DNA of 8,274 nucleotides from an uncultured Collinsella sp. (lineage in GTDB: Bacteria > Actinomycetota > Coriobacteriia > Coriobacteriales > Coriobacteriaceae): positions 1 to 8,274 of the forward strand of contig CABUVF010000092.1 of assembly GCA_902494945.1 (NCBI GenBank), in the 5' to 3' direction. Below, piece by piece: positions 1 through 5,352 of the stretch; within the stretch, counting starts at the first letter, position 1; the number at the start of each line of letters is the position of its first letter. Under the pieces are notes generated by a model. The model worked only from the letters and a program-made list of their open reading frames with translations. It had not been told where the DNA came from and did no database searches. Both the position numbers and the translations under genes were made by a program.

Positions 1-725
1 AGAAAGACAAAGCCGAGCACCATGATGCCCGAGTGGTTGATGGGCGAGAACAGGAACATGATGCCGCGGATGGGGTTGAGTGCGCGCAAGATGGACAGGT
101 TGCCGAGCATGTTGAACAGGCCGGCGCCCGCCAGGAACAGGAACCATAGCGTCATGAGCGGGCCGAAGAGCTTGCCGATTGACGAGGTGCCGGCGCGCTG
201 CATGGCAAATAGGCCGCAGATAATGATGATGGTAATAATGATGACGTTGGTCTGGCCGTCGCCCAATAGCGCGTGGCCCCACTCGATGGTGCGCAGACCC
301 TCGATGGCTGTGGTGACCGTGACGGCGGGGGTGAGGATGCCGTCGGCAAGCAGCGCCGCACCGCCGATCATGGCGGGAAGGATCAGCCACGGCGCCACTT
401 TGCGCACGAGACTGAACAGGGCGAAGATACCGCCCTCGTTGTGGTTGTCGGCCCTCATGGCGATTAGCACGTACTTGACCGTGGTTACGAGCGTCATGGT
501 CCAGATGACGAGCGAAAGCGCGCCCAGGATCATGTCCTCGCTGACGGTACCGATGCCGCCGTTGTTGGCGACGATTGATTTCATGGTGTACATAGGGCTC
601 GTGCCGATGTCGCCATAGACGACGCCGAGCGTTACGAGCAACATACCAGCAGAAAGGGGAATGGCTCCATGCCCGCTCTGTCCGTGCTGGTCTTGGAGGT
701 TTGCCTCCAGTTTGTTGTGTGCCAC
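1..725 (-). CDS. kup: Kup-family potassium uptake transporter, N-terminal part (cut by window edge)
   Basis: This is a secondary K+ transporter of the cytoplasmic membrane (KUP/HAK/KT family, probably K+/H+ symport). I translated the minus strand by hand: 241 codons lie in the window and the frame is still open at position 1. The family is usually over 600 residues, so about 40% is present. Family signatures are clear: GVVYGDIGTSP at residues 34-44 in the first membrane segment, RADNHNEGGIFAL at 91-103, and LADGILTPAVTVTTAIEGL at 126-144. Hydrophobic segments follow one another throughout. I chose the GTG at 725-723 because GGAG lies 5 nt upstream of it; an in-frame ATG six codons earlier (743-741) has no visible ribosome binding site. 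Family assignment is secure. The exact start and the ion-coupling mechanism are inferred. Confidence 0.93.
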   Translation of the reverse strand, partial: MAHNKLEANLQDQHGQSGHGAIPLSAGMLLVTLGVVYGDIGTSPMYTMKSIVANNGGIGTVSEDMILGALSLVIWTMTLVTTVKYVLIAMRADNHNEGGIFALFSLVRKVAPWLILPAMIGGAALLADGILTPAVTVTTAIEGLRTIEWGHALLGDGQTNVIIITIIIICGLFAMQRAGTSSIGKLFGPLMTLWFLFLAGAGLFNMLGNLSILRALNPIRGIMFLFSPINHSGIMVLGFVF

Positions 726-733
726 GAGGACTC

Positions 734-760
734 CCTTAGACATCCGGTTATCTGTCTAGG
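734..760 (-). promoter_or_regulatory. Candidate leader hairpin next to the kup ribosome binding site
   Basis: On the minus strand CCTAGACA (760-753) can pair with TGTCTAAGG (742-734) with one bulged A, closing a 10-nt loop. The last two Gs of the 3' arm belong to the AAGGGAG ribosome binding site at 737-731, so a closed hairpin would partly hide it. TTAGACA also recurs at 819-825, and ACATCSGGTTAT occurs at 740-751 and 806-817 (11 of 12 identical). These repeats could instead be protein-binding sites. I see no recognised riboswitch fold. Confidence 0.3.
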
Positions 761-824
761 ACAAAAAACTTTATGCCGTCTTTATACATACAAGAGCAGT
801 TTGGCACATCGGGTTATTTTAGAC

Positions 825-848
825 AATAATCCTCAGCTGGGGATTATT
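825..848. repeat. Perfect 8-bp inverted repeat between the permease gene and kup
   Basis: AATAATCC at 825-832 and GGATTATT at 841-848 are exact complements. On the plus strand the stem can extend by a G-U and a C-G pair to an AGCT tetraloop. It lies between two minus-strand genes. No T-run follows on the minus strand, so it is a poor intrinsic terminator; an operator or a leader structure for kup is equally possible. Confidence 0.35.
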
Positions 849-869
849 TATCTACGCAGGTAGCATTTC

Positions 870-883
870 AAAGCAGGGGCTTT
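870..883 (-). terminator. Weak terminator-like hairpin after the EamA permease gene
   Basis: AAAGC (870-874) and GCTTT (879-883) form a 5-bp stem with a 4-nt loop immediately downstream of, and touching, the TAA stop of the permease gene. The stem is short and no long T-run follows, so termination here is only a suggestion. Confidence 0.25.
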
Positions 884-1794
884 TAAGCACGTGCTATCTG
901 GGCGATGCCAGCCTTGGCGTTTGCGCGTTTGCCGGCGAGTTCGCAAAAGAGCGCGCCGCCGATGATAAGCGCGGCGCCCATCAGGCGGACCGGTGTTATG
1001 GCTTCGCCTAAAAGGGCAACGGAGAACACGACGGCCGAAAGCGGCTCGAGGTAGCCGACGACCGCGACGGTCTGGACGGGCAGCTTGGCGACGGCACTAA
1101 AGTAGAGCAGGCAACCGATGCCGGTGTTGACGACGCCGAGCATGGCGACGGCGCGCCAATCAATACTGGTGGCGACGCCGGCGGACAGACATGAGGGAGC
1201 GCCCTGCGTGATGAGTGTAAGGACCAGCGCGGTCACAAAGGCGGCGCTCACCTGGAGCGTGGAGTTCTCGAGGCCTTCGATGTGTGGCGCACCCTTGCTA
1301 GCGATGACCATCAGCGCATAGCAAAATGCCGAGGCGATGCCGCAGGCGATACCCGCAATGGGCATATTGCCGCCTAGACCTTGTGCTGCAATGAGAAAAG
1401 CACCGCAGGCGACGGCGATAAACCCGGCGATTTTGCCGCCGGTCAGTTTTTCGCCAAAGATAAGCGGTGAGAGAGCCATGACGATGATGGGGCCGCAGTA
1501 GTACAGCAGCGAGGAGACGCCGACGCCGATCGTCTGATAGGCGCGGAACAGAAAAATCCAGCTGGCGCCCAGCGCGGCCCCCGAGAGGATCAGGGCCGCA
1601 GCTTCGCGGGGGCGAGATGGCGCCTGCAAGTTATGGCGTTGGGTGATGGCAAGGATGATGACGAGCGAGAGGGCTCCCAGAAAGGTGCGCAGCAGCACGA
1701 TGTCGGAGCTCGGCAGCGCGATGGCAGCGGCGATGATGCCGTTGGAGCCAAACAATAGCAATGCTGCTAAGTACGTAAACAGTCCGTTGTTCAT
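883..1794 (-). CDS. EamA/DMT-superfamily permease (10-TM drug/metabolite transporter type)
   Basis: This is an inner-membrane permease of the drug/metabolite transporter superfamily with two EamA repeats, near residues 5-137 and 148-285 of 303, matching the usual 10-helix length. Family-typical stretches are SSLLYYCGPIIVMALSP (94-110) followed by an FGEKL motif at the end of the first repeat, and GYLEPLSAVVFSVALLGE (247-264) at the equivalent place in the second. The ATG at 1794 follows GAGGAG with a 10-nt gap, slightly long but the only reasonable choice. The substrate cannot be read from sequence; relatives export amino acids, metabolites or drugs, or import small solutes. The gene diverges from a LysR-type regulator across about 118 bp, a common arrangement in which the regulator controls the permease. 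Family is sure, substrate unknown. Confidence 0.9.
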   Translation of the reverse strand: MNNGLFTYLAALLLFGSNGIIAAAIALPSSDIVLLRTFLGALSLVIILAITQRHNLQAPSRPREAAALILSGAALGASWIFLFRAYQTIGVGVSSLLYYCGPIIVMALSPLIFGEKLTGGKIAGFIAVACGAFLIAAQGLGGNMPIAGIACGIASAFCYALMVIASKGAPHIEGLENSTLQVSAAFVTALVLTLITQGAPSCLSAGVATSIDWRAVAMLGVVNTGIGCLLYFSAVAKLPVQTVAVVGYLEPLSAVVFSVALLGEAITPVRLMGAALIIGGALFCELAGKRANAKAGIAQIARA

Positions 1795-1912
1795 GTGCTG
1801 ACATCTCCTCTATATCCGAGCATGTTCACTATGGGTGAGGTGGCTTTAGAAGAAAAGCGAATATAATGCATGGATAACATGACAAAAACTCATGCAAAGG
1901 TGGGGACGTGCC
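1795..1912. promoter_or_regulatory. Divergent control region between EamA permease and LysR gene
   Basis: A perfect TATAAT box lies at 1862-1867 on the plus strand and would serve the LysR gene; the matching -35 (near 1839-1846) is weak. TGCATG at 1867-1872 and CATGCA at 1891-1896 form an inverted repeat (6-bp arms, 18-bp spacer) overlapping the -10 box and the predicted transcript start, so a bound protein could repress the lysR promoter. I could not pick a convincing minus-strand promoter. Autoregulation and activation of the permease by the LysR protein are inferred from the layout. Confidence 0.45.
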
Positions 1913-2770
1913 GTGGAGACCAATATCCAAAAGATGCAAGTGCTGCTCGAGACGGTGCGTGCCGGCAGCTTTACGCATGCTGCAGAGCGGCTGAGCTATT
2001 CGCAGTCGGGCGTGAGCCGCATGGTGGGCGACCTTGAGGCAGACTGGGGTTTTAAGGTGCTTGATCGCAGCCGCGAGGGCGTGGTGCTTTCTGCCGACGG
2101 GCGGCAGGTCATGCCGGCAGTCGAGGCGTTATGCGAAGAGTTTGGCCGCCTGCAGCGACGCGTGGACGAGATGCGGGGGCTCATGCGTGGCAAGATCTGT
2201 ATCGGTACATTCTCGAGTGTGGCGACCCATGTACTGCCGCCGGTGATCGCGCGGTTTCGCGCTGATCACCCGGAAGTCGATTACGAGCTGCTGATGGGTG
2301 ATTACTCCGAGATTGAGCAATGGGTGGCGGAAGGCCGCTGCGACCTGGGCTTTATTCCGCGCGAGCCACGCGGCGCCGGTATGGCGTCGCGGCCGTTGGT
2401 GCAAGACGAGCTGATGGCCGTGGTGCCAGCGGACTCCTCGCTTGCCACCGCGGAGGTCGTTTGCCTTGCCGATTTGGCCAACGAGCAGTTTATTCTGCTG
2501 GAACGCGGTAGCGACGACGAGATTACGCCGCTGTTTCGCCGCGCGGGTCTGGCGGTGCGTTCTAAGCTATCGACCTGGGATGATTATGCGATTATGGCCA
2601 TGGTCGAGGACGGTCTGGGCGTGAGTATTCTTCCGGCGCTCATCTTGCGTCGCTGTCAGTTCGATGTCGCCGTGCGTCCGCTCGAGGGACATCCCCATCG
2701 GCAGATCAACGCGATATATCGCACGGCTGACGTTTCGCTTGCCGCCGCTCGATTCCTTGAATATCTCTAA
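1913..2770 (+). CDS. LysR-type transcriptional regulator, probably of the divergent EamA permease
   Basis: This cytoplasmic one-component regulator has 285 residues, near the usual family length. The N-terminal winged helix spans about residues 5-65, with GSFTHAAERLSYSQSGVSRM (18-37) carrying the helix-turn-helix and LEADWGFKVLDRS following, the classic LysR pattern. Residues 92-285 form a type-2 periplasmic-binding-protein-like effector domain (KICIGTFSSVATHVLPPVIA near the start; VEDGLGVSILP at 231-241). I chose the GTG at 1913 because an AAGGTGG stretch lies 9 nt upstream and the start gives a typical short lead-in to the HTH; an in-frame ATG at 1892 would add seven residues and has no visible ribosome binding site. 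The divergent permease is the likely target and its substrate a plausible effector. No clear terminator follows the TAA. Confidence 0.9.
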   Translation: METNIQKMQVLLETVRAGSFTHAAERLSYSQSGVSRMVGDLEADWGFKVLDRSREGVVLSADGRQVMPAVEALCEEFGRLQRRVDEMRGLMRGKICIGTFSSVATHVLPPVIARFRADHPEVDYELLMGDYSEIEQWVAEGRCDLGFIPREPRGAGMASRPLVQDELMAVVPADSSLATAEVVCLADLANEQFILLERGSDDEITPLFRRAGLAVRSKLSTWDDYAIMAMVEDGLGVSILPALILRRCQFDVAVRPLEGHPHRQINAIYRTADVSLAAARFLEYL

Positions 2771-2829
2771 ACGCGTGCGCGTCATTGTCCGCCTTGGGCA
2801 AATCTCGGAGTTCGGTACGTTTTCTTGTG

Positions 2830-2913
2830 AAATTGAACTTCCGAATAAGGTACGGCGCTATACTGCTGCCTAAATTGAACTTAGGTTCAATTCGTGTTCT
2901 AAAAATTGAACTT
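2830..2913 (+). promoter_or_regulatory. Operator-like cluster: three AAATTGAACTT repeats, one within a palindrome
   Basis: The 11-mer AAATTGAACTT occurs exactly at 2830-2840, 2872-2882 and 2903-2913, all in the same direction. Start-to-start spacings are 42 and 31 bp, close to four and three turns of B-DNA, so all sites face one side of the helix. The middle copy is joined to an inverted copy to give AATTGAAC-TTAG-GTTCAATT (2873-2892). The cluster brackets the promoter of the HTH-aminotransferase gene, whose product has its own DNA-binding domain. I infer autoregulation, possibly by cooperative or looped binding. A partial copy, AAATTGAAC, recurs at 4579-4587. Confidence 0.65.
2859..2864 (+). 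promoter_or_regulatory. Candidate -10 box for the HTH-aminotransferase gene
   Basis: TATACT matches the TATAAT consensus in five of six positions. TTGAAC at 2833-2838, inside the first operator repeat, resembles a -35 but sits 20 bp away, longer than the ideal 17. A transcript start near 2871 would put the palindromic site at the start of the transcript, fitting repression. The -35 assignment is weak. Confidence 0.45.
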
Positions 2914-2932
2914 TGCCAGCAAGGAGGTTCCT

Positions 2933-4453
2933 GTGGCCCAAGAGACGTTTAGCGATCGCCTGCGACAGACTATGTCCGATCGCGACGTTCGCCAGTCGGA
3001 CGTAATCCGCGCATCGGAGATGCTCGGCAAAAAACTCGGCAAGAGTCAGATGAGCCAATATGTGAGCGGCAAGACGATCCCGCGGCGCGATGTGGCCGAG
3101 CTGCTCGCCCGTATTTTGGAGGTCGATGTTACCTGGCTGCTTGCCGGCGACGCCGATCAAGGCGAGGCATCATCACCCCGCAACGATTCCAAACCCGAAC
3201 CCCATCCCTCAGCTCAAATTGCAAGGAGCACCACCATGCGTACTTTTTCTAAATCCACTAAACTCGATAACGTCCTGTATGACGTGCGCGGTCCCGTCGT
3301 CGACGAGGCCGCCCGTATGGAGGACGAGGGCGAGCGTATTCTCAAGCTCAACATCGGCAACCCCGCGCCCTTTGGTTTCCGCACGCCCGATGAGGTCATT
3401 AAGGATATGCGCCAGCAGCTGCCCGACTGCGAAGGCTATTCCAACTCGCGCGGTCTGTTCTCCGCGCGCAAGGCGATCATGCAGTACTCGCAGATCAAGG
3501 GCCTGCCCAATGTTCAGATGGAGCATATCTACACGGGCAACGGCGTGTCCGAACTCATTCAGCTTTCGATGAACGCGCTGCTCGACAATGGCGACGAGAT
3601 TCTGATCCCCAGCCCCGACTATCCGCTCTGGACGGCGTGCGCAACCCTTGCCGGCGGTCATCCCGTTCACTATTTGTGTGATGAGCAAGCGGATTGGTAT
3701 CCCGACCTGGAGGATATGGAGTCCAAGATCACGAGCGCGACCAAGGCCCTCGTCATCATCAACCCCAACAACCCCACGGGCTCGGTCTATCCGCGCGAGG
3801 TGCTCGAGGGCATCGTTGAGATCGCGCGCAGGCACCAGCTCATGATTTTTGCCGACGAGATCTACGACCGCCTGTGCATGGACGGCTACGAGCACGTTTC
3901 GATTGCCTCGCTCGCCCCCGACCTGCCCTGCGTCACCTTTAGCGGCCTTTCCAAGTCGCACATGATCGCGGGCTATCGTATTGGCTGGATGGTGCTTTCG
4001 GGTAACCAGCGCTGCATGAGCGACTTTATTATGGGCATCAACATGCTCTCGAACATGCGCCTGTGCTCCAACGTGCCGGCTCAGTCAATCGTCCAGACGG
4101 CGCTCGGCGGCCATCAGTCTGTTAACAACTACATCCGCCCCGGCGGTCGTGTCTACGAGCAGCGCAACTTTGTGTATGAGGCACTCAACAAGATCGACGG
4201 CATCTCGGTGGTCAAGCCGCGTGCGGCGTTCTATATCTTCCCCAAGATGGATGTTAAAAAGTTCAACATCACCGATGACGAGCAGTTCGCTCTTGACCTG
4301 CTGCACGAGAAGAAGATCCTGATCACGCGCGGCGGCGGCTTTAACTGGGGTGAGCCCGACCACTTCCGCATCGTGTACCTGCCGCGCATGGAAGTGCTCA
4401 AAGAGTCGCTCGAAGACCTCGCCGACTTCTTCGATCATTACCGCCAGTCGTAG
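2933..4453 (+). CDS. alaA: XRE-type HTH fused to AlaA-like alanine aminotransferase
   Basis: The 506-residue product has two parts. Residues 6-70 resemble a lambda-repressor/XRE helix-turn-helix (QMSQYVSGKTIPRRDVAELL at 39-58), followed by a Pro/Ser-rich linker (71-101). Residues 102-506 form a full fold-type-I PLP aminotransferase closely resembling E. coli AlaA (glutamate-pyruvate transaminase, 405 residues), sharing LKLNIGNPAPFGF and PDYPLWTA. Catalytic residues are intact: NPNNPTG at 277-283, Asp308 in DEIYD, the PLP lysine Lys341 in GLSK, and the carboxylate-binding Arg479. In AlaA numbering these are N179, D207, K240 and R378. The GTG at 2933 follows AAGGAGG by 5 nt; a TTG at 2906 is in frame but has no such site. 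An internal start may release the enzyme alone. I recall an NCBI cluster named 'bifunctional HTH-domain containing protein/aminotransferase' (PRK13355, from memory), so the fusion family is known. It is not MocR: the HTH is not GntR-type. Confidence 0.93.
   Translation: MAQETFSDRLRQTMSDRDVRQSDVIRASEMLGKKLGKSQMSQYVSGKTIPRRDVAELLARILEVDVTWLLAGDADQGEASSPRNDSKPEPHPSAQIARSTTMRTFSKSTKLDNVLYDVRGPVVDEAARMEDEGERILKLNIGNPAPFGFRTPDEVIKDMRQQLPDCEGYSNSRGLFSARKAIMQYSQIKGLPNVQMEHIYTGNGVSELIQLSMNALLDNGDEILIPSPDYPLWTACATLAGGHPVHYLCDEQADWYPDLEDMESKITSATKALVIINPNNPTGSVYPREVLEGIVEIARRHQLMIFADEIYDRLCMDGYEHVSIASLAPDLPCVTFSGLSKSHMIAGYRIGWMVLSGNQRCMSDFIMGINMLSNMRLCSNVPAQSIVQTALGGHQSVNNYIRPGGRVYEQRNFVYEALNKIDGISVVKPRAAFYIFPKMDVKKFNITDDEQFALDLLHEKKILITRGGGFNWGEPDHFRIVYLPRMEVLKESLEDLADFFDHYRQS
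3223..3238 (+). promoter_or_regulatory. Internal ribosome binding site and ATG for a stand-alone AlaA form
   Basis: AAGGAG at 3223-3228 is followed after 7 nt by an ATG at 3236-3238, in frame with the fusion. Starting there gives exactly 405 residues, the length of E. coli AlaA, beginning MRTFSKSTKLDNVLYDVRGP and covering only the enzyme. The linker codons (about 3143-3235) look like a former intergenic stretch that has become in frame. I infer two products from one message; a relic of gene fusion without present use is the alternative. Confidence 0.65.
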
Positions 4454-4548
4454 GGGATTAAGTATCTGGCGCCGCAAGAATCGAGGCGTCGCAGGATAGA
4501 CATACGACAGCGAGCGAGCCGCATTTGCGCCAAGGTGACGTGAAATGA

Positions 4549-4577
4549 GAGGGCGCTGACCTTCTGGTCGCGCCCTC
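4549..4577 (+). terminator. Hairpin of element copy 1, terminator candidate
   Basis: GAGGGCGC pairs with GCGCCCTC, then one bulged T (4557) on the 5' side, then GACC-TTCT-GGTC. Twelve pairs, GC-rich, about 95 nt after the aminotransferase stop. No T-run follows, so it may act as a transcript 3'-end stabiliser rather than a classic intrinsic terminator. Confidence 0.45.
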
Positions 4578-4627
4578 GAAATTGAACGTCAGATTGGCGT
4601 GAATGCGACTCGCGCAGCGTCAAGTGG

Positions 4628-4651
4628 TCCGCCGTTCGTTAGAACGGCGGA
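4628..4651. terminator. GCCGTTC/GAACGGC hairpin of element copy 1
   Basis: TCCGCCGTTC (4628-4637) pairs perfectly with GAACGGCGGA (4642-4651) around a GTTA loop. The same hairpin, with one loop base changed and different outer pairs, follows the RGG gene at 6269-6296. It lies between converging genes and could serve either strand. Confidence 0.45.
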
Positions 4652-4727
4652 ACGATATAACGTCACCTTGGCGCAAATGCGGCTCGCTCGCTGTCGTGTG
4701 CTCAACCTGCATCGTTACCCTGGCTGT

Positions 4728-5138
4728 CTAAATAACAATCCCGTTGCAGTGGTCGATTTCGTGTTGGATGATCTCGGCGGTGTAGCCCGAGAAGTTTTTG
4801 ATGCGGTGGACGAAATTCTCGTCCAAATACTCAACCTTAATGCGGCGATAGCGAGTACAGGGGCGCTCGCCGGAAAGCGAGAGACATCCTTCGCTCGTCT
4901 GATAGGAATTGACCTGCTCAAGAATTTGAGGGTTGTACATCAGGAGCGCCCTGTTGCCGTCCTTTACGCAGATGATGCGTTTGCGCACGCCAATCATGTT
5001 GGCGGCAAGGCCCACGCACTCGTGCTCATGCTCATGGAGCGTATCCAGGAGGTCCTGCCCGGTCGCGGCATCGTCGGGTCCCGCGTCTTCGGAAGGCAGG
5101 CGCAAAAAGAACTCGGATTTCATGATGGGCTTAATCAT
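4728..5138 (-). CDS. def: Peptide deformylase, short form with variant motif I
   Basis: Metal-dependent hydrolase of the cytoplasm that removes the formyl group from the initiator methionine of new proteins. The 136-residue product has motif II EGCLS (83-87, metal ligand Cys85) and motif III HEIDH (126-130, metal ligands His126 and His130, catalytic Glu127). Motif I reads GLAANM (43-48) where the classic family has GLAAxQ, so the usual glutamine is Met48; similar GxAANMIG forms occur in a Gram-positive subgroup that I recognise from memory. It lacks the C-terminal extension of the about 169-residue E. coli enzyme and ends soon after motif III. The ATG at 5138 follows AAGGAG by 6 nt. It converges on the aminotransferase gene and diverges from the RGG gene. 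Whether it is the main cellular deformylase cannot be told. Confidence 0.88.
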   Translation of the reverse strand: MIKPIMKSEFFLRLPSEDAGPDDAATGQDLLDTLHEHEHECVGLAANMIGVRKRIICVKDGNRALLMYNPQILEQVNSYQTSEGCLSLSGERPCTRYRRIKVEYLDENFVHRIKNFSGYTAEIIQHEIDHCNGIVI

Positions 5139-5352
5139 GGCGGGCTCCTTAGGGTGGACACGTTTGGTTCAGGCCATGATACCGCGACATATCGCATTAA
5201 TGTGTGCACATAGATTCTGCAGCTAGATTGGCGGGCAAGACCATAAACTAATGGACGTTTTGCCGAGAGGCATGAATGTTTAAAGCGCAAAGAGTGCGCG
5301 ACGGGCCCCGCGAATGGGGCGATGATGCCCGAGAGGGCCAAGAAGGAGTCTC
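5139..5352. promoter_or_regulatory. Divergent region between def and the RGG-protein gene, with structured leader
   Basis: On the plus strand, close before the start codon, GCGCA/TGCGC (5285-5289, 5295-5299) and GCCCC/GGGGC (5305-5309, 5316-5320) form two small hairpins. GGCCC (5304-5308) could instead pair with GGGCC (5335-5339), just upstream of the AAGGAG at 5343-5348. These competing pairings suggest a regulated or structured 5' leader, as known for some RNA-binding and cold-shock genes, but this is inference. I found no convincing promoter boxes on either strand. Confidence 0.35.

Larger units (their letters stand above)
4504..4697 (+). repeat. Composite structured element, copy 1 (convergent gap), with 38-bp perfect inverted repeat
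   Basis: Positions 4504-4541 and 4660-4697 are exact inverted copies (38 bp). Between them, in order, lie a hairpin with GACC-TTCT-GGTC tip (4549-4577), a degenerate extra copy of the right arm (4586-4613, 23 of 28 identical to 4660-4687), the word GCGCAGCGTC (4612-4621) and a CCGCCGTTC/GAACGGCGG hairpin (4628-4651). The left edge ACGACAGCGAGCG (4504-4516), both hairpins and GCGCAGCGTC recur in the same order, on the opposite strand, at 6269-6419. It fills the gap between the converging aminotransferase and deformylase genes. No coding sequence is apparent. Possible roles are bidirectional termination, RNA 3'-end protection, or a small non-autonomous mobile repeat. Confidence 0.75.

Noticed and set aside
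22..618. Plus-strand open frame of 198 codons at the left edge
   Set aside because: It lies opposite the Kup transporter, whose conserved motifs are clear on the minus strand; the Met/Pro-rich translation looks like an antisense shadow.
744..882. ydaO-type c-di-AMP riboswitch before kup
   Set aside because: The expected conserved blocks are not visible; only short repeats and small hairpins are present.
2906..2932. TTG start extending the fusion protein by nine residues
   Set aside because: The TTG lies in the third operator repeat without a ribosome binding site; the GTG at 2933 has a perfect AAGGAGG 5 nt upstream.
3209..3961. Minus-strand open frame of 250 codons inside the aminotransferase gene
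   Set aside because: Antisense to the strongly conserved AlaA-like coding sequence, with no recognisable domain.
2933..4453. MocR/PdxR-type regulator as identity of the HTH-aminotransferase
   Set aside because: The DNA-binding part is XRE-like, not GntR winged helix, and the enzyme half is a close AlaA match with all catalytic residues.
4504..4697. CRISPR array, integron attC site or insertion sequence
   Set aside because: There are no regularly spaced direct repeats with unique spacers, no integrase or transposase gene, and no target-site duplication that I can see; the layout fits a structured repeat better.
4599..5213. Plus-strand open frame opposite def
   Set aside because: It covers the deformylase gene in antisense and part of the structured element; no ribosome binding site or domain.
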